Shown piece after piece: positions 57,960-64,000 of a DNA stretch of 64,000 nucleotides. The stretch spans positions 153,928,575 through 153,992,574 of the forward strand of contig NC_134455.1 of the NCBI RefSeq assembly GCF_047948215.1, read 5' to 3'. The DNA is from Lycorma delicatula (taxonomy: Eukaryota > Arthropoda > Insecta > Hemiptera > Fulgoridae). Every line of letters starts with the position of its first letter. Within the stretch, counting starts at the first letter, position 1. The notes beneath the pieces were generated by a model, which was not told the DNA's origin, did no database searches, and worked only from the letters and a program-made list of their open reading frames with translations. The position numbers were made by a program, and so were the translations under genes.

Positions 57960-60155
57960 AAATAATTACACACATTTATTTAATCTTTTTAATATTTAGT
58001 ATCGGTTCCCCTTTACATATTTGATATGGTTTTATGAAAATTTTTGCTTAATTTATGCTTAATCAAGAACTTTATCACAAGAAAAAATTATAATCTGCAG
58101 ATTAACAGTACCTTTTGTCTACATTTTTCGTTTTTTTAATTTTCTTTTTTAAAAAACGAAAAATTTTGTTCGTGCTTATTAATATATTTGTTTTTGTTTT
58201 GGACTAAATGTTCGGCAGTTTTTTTTTTTATAAAAGCTGTTTCAATCAGGAATGATTATTTTAAATAATAAACTAAATTAAAGAAATACTGGTACTTTTA
58301 TTTAGAAACGCTGAGTAAGAAATGTGAATAATAACGAGGATCAGGCGATATAACTTTTGGGATAAAAGTGTGCTTAAATATTTCAAGTCAGTCATGTTAA
58401 AATAAATAACTTTCGCAAAAATGCGAATGACCGAAAAATAACTCACAATGTAATTCATGTGATCTGTGTTATTATTTCAGCACTTTTCCTTAGCAGTTAT
58501 TTAAAAAAAATTATATCTTTAAATAACATTCCTAACTTAAATATATTTTATTCTGAAAATAGCCGATAAATGGAAAACCGTTCGTCTATAACCATCCAAG
58601 TTGGCCAAAGGATACTGAGGAGAGATTGGGTCTTATTTTCGGTAATTTTAAGAAAAATTTCAGTAAAATTATATAGTGTAACAGAAAATTGATTTGGGAA
58701 AAAAATCAAGTTTAGCCGTATTTTTTCCCAAATCAATTTGGTTAAAAAAAATACGGTTAAACTTACTACGGAAACTTACTAAACTACGGAAAAATTACGG
58801 TTAAACTTGATTTTTTCTTTTATTATTAAGCGAATAAAAGCTGTAAATTCATCCGGAAAGATATAATACAATTAGTATACATAACAGTATTATAACGTCA
58901 CTCGTCCATAATTCAGTTAAAAGAGACAAACCGGTTCCTTTACGTGTACTGTTTAGTTTACTTTCTCGTGTCACTAGATTTATTTATTTATAATAATTAA
59001 TGACTTCATTACTAACTGATTGATTTAAGTAAATCTATAAAGGCATCTAGATAAACTAGAATAATTTTAGTGATGCACTCACTCATCAGTACTACTACTA
59101 CTACTACACAAGCCTAGTCAAATTGTAAGCGACTAGTAACAAAGACAATATAATGTAATACCGTCAATGTATCAATGCACTTTATTCTACCAAGGAAGAT
59201 TCAATTACTCCATAATAATGATATATTGCAACGTTAATCATAGAACAAACTTACTATAAAGTTATCGGCTGAATGTATACGAAGTATTCATTCATGCAAT
59301 TTTAATACAAAAATTTAACAGATGCATTTTCAGTTGACTTGTTTGATCGGGATTATTAAACTATCAGAAAGTCATTTCAACGTATTAACGTCTACGATGG
59401 AGATCCAACTTTGTTACGCTAAATGGGTTCAGTTTTTTTAGAGTGCATGAGGAGAAAAAGGAGAAGAATCAATTAAATTCCTCGAGATAACGAAAGTAGG
59501 AAAAATAATTTCCAATAGGAATACGCATAGTTCAACGAAGATCTACAGTAATTTCCCAGCATTCACAAACGAGATTGTCAGGACTTTACAAATATTCAAG
59601 CGCTTTTTTAAATATTACATTATATAATTTGAAAGGAATAATGTAAGTAATTTTTATACTAAGAAACACCAAACAACATTAACAGCTTCATTTTTCGTTT
59701 GTTCCAAAAGTTAGCCAGCTAAAATGAAGCAAGAGGATTTTAAGGAAACATTATCGGTAAAAATTATTAAAATTAAATCTTACAAAATGTATTTAAAATT
59801 TTACGGCCTTTAGTATTATTTTTTTAATTTTGTTAAATAATATTCTAATTTCGTAGACTACCTCTTTTTGAATTTTTCTTATAAAACCGTTTACTACTGT
59901 TGAAAAAATAATTAACTTATAATAAACAGAGACGGAAATATAACATACATTTTTTAAGACGCCCAATATTATCAAAATAATCTCAAGAGATGATCTATTT
60001 TGATGGAAGTTAATGAAATACTTTACAGAATTTATTGAAAAAAAAAATTAAGATTGAAAATTGTAAATATACAAATAAAGTTACGCAAAAAGATTTCCCC
60101 GCTTTTTAATTTCAATATGAACTACATTCTTCCCTTTTAATTCAGTTGTTAATAA
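57960..60155. other. AT-rich DNA without recognisable gene
   Basis: It contains an overlapping inverted-repeat cluster (58686-58816) and a short (ACT)n run at about 59092-59107. No protein motif recognised. Confidence 0.55.
58686..58816. repeat. overlapping inverted-repeat cluster
   Basis: 58686-58704 is a perfect 19-bp inverted match to 58721-58739. The intervening segment 58700-58720 is in turn the inverted match (20 of 21) of 58796-58816. TACGGTTAAACTT/TACGGAAACTT units repeat directly between them. The pattern suggests successive template switches. Confidence 0.88.
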
Positions 60156-60157
60156 TA

Positions 60158-62097
60158 ATAATGCCCCGGATAAATTCTAACCCCACGTCAAATAACACCT
60201 ACGCACAATACACGTTCGGGACGGGGAACGACATAGTACTTCGGTTCTCATCGCTTATGTCGGCCAACAAAATGGTTTTGTCCAGGAGCTCTCTGTGGAG
60301 AACGGGAATGGCGGTCCCGAGCTGGTTGCGGTTGTGCTTCTTGGTTTTGCTCTTTGTAGTGGTAGCGAGAGGCATAACGTGATCTATTTTGCCGACGCTG
60401 GGCGGTGTGCAGACGGGGACTGCCTATCCCTCCTCTCGGTTGAGAGCCGGGTTGAAGTTGGGCTGCTGTGAGCTTAGCTTTGACGAAGTCTTACGCCGCT
60501 CAGTGAGTCAGTCATTTCGATCCTTGGCAGGGACTACTCTACGGGTAAAGGTACCGGAGTCCTTACTGTTAACTGCGAGTCCTGGGATGTCAGCATCCTG
60601 GGTCAGGCAGTACCTGACTTCCTAGCTCGGGTTAAATTTGTGGGAGACAACTAACTGGGGAACCCAGGAAGGATCTATGATGCGGTTCACGCCCAACCAT
60701 CTCTACACTTGCACGTTATGACATATTGACTGACGATACTGTAGGCTATGGGTGCATCTACTTCCACACCTTCCATGGTAGAGGATGCACGTAAAAACCT
60801 TCGTCTTAAAGAACCTTAATCTTCGCAGGCGAAAAGGAGGAAAAGTATAGAATTTACGAACATTGAGAAGACGGACCGTGCCAAGTTTCAACCGAAAAGA
60901 AACGTAGTGATACCAAAGTATTTGGTTACTAAGAGGAGTGAAGGAAATTTTAACAAGATAAGTCTTTTCGTAAAAGCCCGAGGCATCACAGAAGCTGCTG
61001 GAGGACCGGTAAGGATGTAAAAAAGACTGCAGTAGGATTTATCGTTGAAATTTTCAACAATTTATAATCTTTACGGCTGCTGAAGGCGAAGAAGATTGGA
61101 CTGCTAGACATTTATGTTTCAACAAAAGGGAATATAAACTGGGCCAACTCCTGCAACTTCTTTCAAACCGAAGGTTGTGATTGCTGAGCTAGCACTGCCA
61201 TTAGCAAGTACGATTGAACAGTGAAGAACAAACTAGGAAATCGTTCGGCCGAAGATAGCCCAAAACGGGAGAAAACAACAATTATTTGAGGAACAAATCT
61301 TCGACCAGTATAAGGCGACGAACAGTGAATGCAGAACAAAGAAGCCCGAAGGCAAAGTAGAAATTGAAAAAAACCTCATACAGGGAACTGAGAAGATAGA
61401 GATAGAAATATTAAAAAAAGAAAACTTAGGGGAAACAAATATTTAGGCCTTTAAGTGAGAGCGTAAAGTTCACCCGTCCCACAAGTTTCAGCGGGGAGTG
61501 CATGGAATCTCGACTACGACGCACTGCTGATCGCACCATCTGAGCCGGTATCATCTGAAACCGGCAATAAGACATCCACCATAATTTACTGCGGAGGATC
61601 GGAAAGATCCATCTCCGAGACATCAGAATCTTTCGAATTCGAGAAGATAGAAAAAAGAAGCAAAAAAGAATGGCCTAAGGGAAGGCGATAGCATTAAAGA
61701 ATGAGATAGTTTCTATGAGCTTTTAGAAATTTTTTAATGAAAATATGATTTTTTTAATATTCGTGTAACACTGTAGCATTTGCAGATTTTGACATTTCGC
61801 TGGAAATGGTTTGTGTGTTTTAAGAGTTTTAAACCAGTTTTTTGAAGTGTTTTTGGTGTTCATTTTAAGTGGCAAGGACCCTTTACGTACTTGCCATATT
61901 GTGTTTCTTTTGAGATTTTAACATTCCTTGAAAAGTCTATCTTTGGATGACCTGTTATGACAAGATTAGTCTACTGACTATGACGCTGGTGTTTTTAATA
62001 GAGAGGGAAAGAAATATTTTCTTTATTTTATTTGGAAAGGGCTAATGACCACAGCAGACGATGTTCCTAAGAAATTAAAAAAGTAAATAAAAATAAA
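60158..62097 (+). pseudogene. Jockey-like element reduced to 5' UTR, ORF1 and 3' end (unit 1)
   Basis: A GC-richer 5' leader (60158-60747) precedes an ATG at 60748 opening MGASTSTPSMVEDARKNLRL. After one TAA comes a basic segment and then PKYLVTKRSEGNFNKISLFV and ARGITEAAGGPVR, which resembles the Gag-like ORF1 domain of Jockey-type LINEs. After a frameshift at about 61012 it resumes with KTAVGFIVE and SLRLLKAKKIGLLDIYV. The distal part (VKFTRPTSFSGECMESRLRR near 61470; SSETGNKTSTIIYCGGSERS; KKEWPKGRR then stop near 61690) could be the ORF1 end. No endonuclease or RT follows. Instead there is a 3' UTR-like segment with AAGTGGCAAGGACCCTTTAC, ending CCTAAGAAATTAAAAAAG. It is adjacent to a second, shorter unit in the same orientation. 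Confidence 0.7.
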
Positions 62098-62760
62098 TCC
62101 CCAGATAAATTCCAATCAAACGTCCGTGCAATAATATCTACGCATACGTCCAGGACGGGCAACCACGTGGTACTCGATACTTTCACTTATGTCGGCCAAT
62201 GTGGTAATGATTTTACTCAGGAGCTCCCACGTGGAGTACGAGGTTGGCGATCCCAGTCCTTCAGATACCTTGGAATTCGACATTGAGGCCTTCAGGAATA
62301 TGGAAAAAAGAAAGAAAGAATGGCCTAAGAGAAAATCTAGGCTATAAGAAATAAGAATGTGAGGAGTTTTACGAGATTATATCAAATTTAATGAAAGGAT
62401 GTGTTTTTATTAACTATATAACTTAGTAGTTGTTTTTATAGACCTGCCCCAGTGGCGCAATCGGTTAGTGCACGGTATTTATAAGTTGTTTTGATAGAAT
62501 GACAACGTTTTGATAGAAATGTTTAGTATATTTAAGTGGCAAGGGCCCTTTACAATCTTGTTTTGTGTTTCCTTTTGGGGTTTTAATACCTTTTCACAAG
62601 TCTCTTATTAGATGATCTGTTTTGACAAAAATAGTCTGCTGACTGACTATGTTGCTAGTGGTTTATCGGGAAAGGAAAATAATTTTTTTTCTTTTTTTGA
62701 AGTAGAAAGGGAATAATAATTACAGTAGATGCCCCTAAGACATGAAAAAAGAAGAAAAAA
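62098..62760 (+). mobile_element. deletion derivative of the same Jockey-like unit, in tandem (unit 2)
   Basis: Its first ~165 bp (CCCCAGATAAATTCCAATCA to TCAGGAGCTCCC) align with the start of unit 1 at 60160-60330. It then jumps, without the ORF1 body, to the ORF1 end (KKEWPKRKSRL-stop near 62330) and the 3' UTR (AAGTGGCAAGGGCCCTTTAC, GATGATCTGTTTTGACAAAA, CCCCTAAGACATGAAAAAAG). About 1.3 kb of unit 1 is missing. A tRNA-Ile 5' half interrupts its 3' UTR. Confidence 0.8.
62446..62485 (+). pseudogene. 5' half of tRNA-Ile(UAU), embedded in a LINE-derived 3' UTR
   Basis: The 40 nt GCCCCAGTGGCGCAATCGGT + TAGTGCACGGTATTTATAAG match the acceptor 5' strand, D arm and anticodon arm up to the UAU anticodon loop of eukaryotic tRNA-Ile(UAU). 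The match stops right after the anticodon loop, near the place where introns occur in this tRNA. There is no 3' half, T arm or acceptor 3' strand, so it is not a functional tRNA gene. The A box is intact; no B box exists. Confidence 0.8.
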
Positions 62761-62764
62761 CGGA

Positions 62765-64000
62765 ACAGGCTTAATTTGGTGTATAATTTTTATTTTAATT
62801 CAGGTGTTTTCTTTAGTTAACATTAGTAGGTGTTCCTACTAATAAAATAAAATGCCGTTCATAAACTGTATACATCTGCTCTTTTACACATCAATCAACC
62901 TTCACCATTTCTGCCGAGATTTATGTCCAGCTGATCCCCTGCTGAGCTATTATTTTCAGTAAAGATTTTTTTAAGAAATCAGCTCTTTCAGAACTTTGCC
63001 TTAACTTTTCCTTAAATCACATTATTTTGTAAATATAAGGTATAGTTTTTTAAGAACTTCTTTAATCATACTTCAAAAACCTTTTTTTTTATGTCGCATT
63101 GCCCAAGTGCAACGTTTTGATAATGTAAAAGTTCAAATCGCCTATGGAAAAGAGCAAGAAATATTACTTTCTTATTTTTAATGATTAAAATAGAAAAAAA
63201 TTCTCTGTGCACAAATATAAAAGTCTTTATATAATTTACGTTTAAATAACTAATTACACAATATAAATGTTTAGGCAACTAGGAATATATCTTAAAAATC
63301 TGCAAAAAAATCTTAAAAACCCGAACAAAAAACTAAAAAAAAAAAAAAAAATAAAACGCAAAAGAAGAGTTCACGTTTCTTTCCTTATGATTATCCTATA
63401 AACGCAAGGTTTACAATTAAAATACTGTCACAGTTTAAATCATTAAAATACTATGTACGGAGTATTTAGTATTTTAATGAAAGATGTTGCCAGCGAGTTT
63501 TCTAAAGCCCGTCTACGGCTGAAAAAAATAGCTTTATATACCTTGTTGTCTTAAGAAGAGTAATTAAACTTTTAACGTAATAAAACCAAATTAAAGATTT
63601 TAACGCGTATAATATTGATTAAGGTTTTAAAAACACTTCTAGATACTATTCTTTCCTAGAAGTTTAATTTAACACAGTTGCTTCTTAGATTAATTTTCCG
63701 GTGAAACAAACAAAATAATTAGATAAAGGATGTTTGCCTGATTCACCCTTATCAAATTATAACAAAACTTATTAAATATAAAAGAAAAAAGTAAACAACA
63801 TTTATTGATCTGACTTCACCTCCTCAGTTTCTTGTAGTCTACCATTTGTAAATCGTGAATTAATATATACTATTCTGTTTGAAATGTTACTTCAATACTT
63901 AAGCTCAGAATAAAAACAGAAATATTTATTTAAAAAAGCTCCAAAAAAACTAATTCCTTTACTCACTGAAGAAACAAATAAGTACAGTAAAAATAATTTA
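62765..64000. other. AT-rich DNA without recognisable gene
   Basis: No protein motif recognised. The short minus-strand frame at 63066-63278 has no family resemblance. Confidence 0.55.

Noticed and set aside
62446..62485. Functional tRNA-Ile gene
   Set aside because: Only the 5' half is present; T arm, B box and the 3' acceptor strand are missing.

Overview
The window looks like AT-rich, gene-poor nuclear DNA from an insect. It has long A/T homopolymers and dinucleotide arrays, no operon-like packing and no long intact reading frame, and nearly every recognisable protein is a broken transposable-element protein. The mixture (several RTE-like LINEs, R1, Jockey-like and I-clade LINEs, two tRNA-derived SINE families, Helitrons, mariner, a hAT MITE) fits a large hemipteran genome, perhaps Auchenorrhyncha. 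That assignment is a judgement from familiarity with such repeats, not a search result. I found no convincing host exon, rRNA or intact tRNA. All coding-like features are called as decayed elements.

Layout. 0-2.7 kb: featureless AT-rich DNA. 2.7-8.4 kb: two decayed RTE-like LINEs, one on each strand, around a compound microsatellite. 8.9-10.2 kb: a Helitron replication/helicase N-terminal remnant and a mariner transposase C-terminal remnant, both on the minus strand. 12.2-14.7 kb: a minimal 3'-end RTE insertion with target-site duplication, then an R1-clade element (5' UTR, ORF1 with zinc knuckles, first codons of the endonuclease ORF), then a 64-bp-arm foldback element. 17.1-24.7 kb: an RTE-like remnant, a SINE-2 copy, a large GT array, a short Helitron, and a second Helitron-like copy split by a well-preserved RTE insertion. 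26.5-34 kb: two copies of one Jockey-like LINE C-terminus flanking an unclassified repeat (C) and an I-clade RT-RNase H element. 35.7-45.2 kb: SINE-1 copies, a 37-bp SINE-2 tail insertion, a degraded copy of a multicopy insect protein of unknown function, further repeats, Helitron-like ends, and a second repeat C copy carrying a 258-bp hAT MITE. 47-57.9 kb: further RTE-like remnants, two SINE-2 copies with perfect 14-bp duplications, and two R1-like fragments in opposite orientation. 60.1-62.8 kb: two head-to-tail copies of a Jockey-like unit that keeps a 5' UTR, ORF1 and a 3' end but no reverse transcriptase; the second is a deletion derivative carrying half a tRNA-Ile.

Nothing here works together as a pathway. 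The interest lies in the insertion history: nested insertions, an occupied/empty site pair inside the window, very short retro-insertions with intact duplications, two SINE families that appear to share a 3' tail, and an ORF1-only LINE derivative that has been duplicated in tandem.
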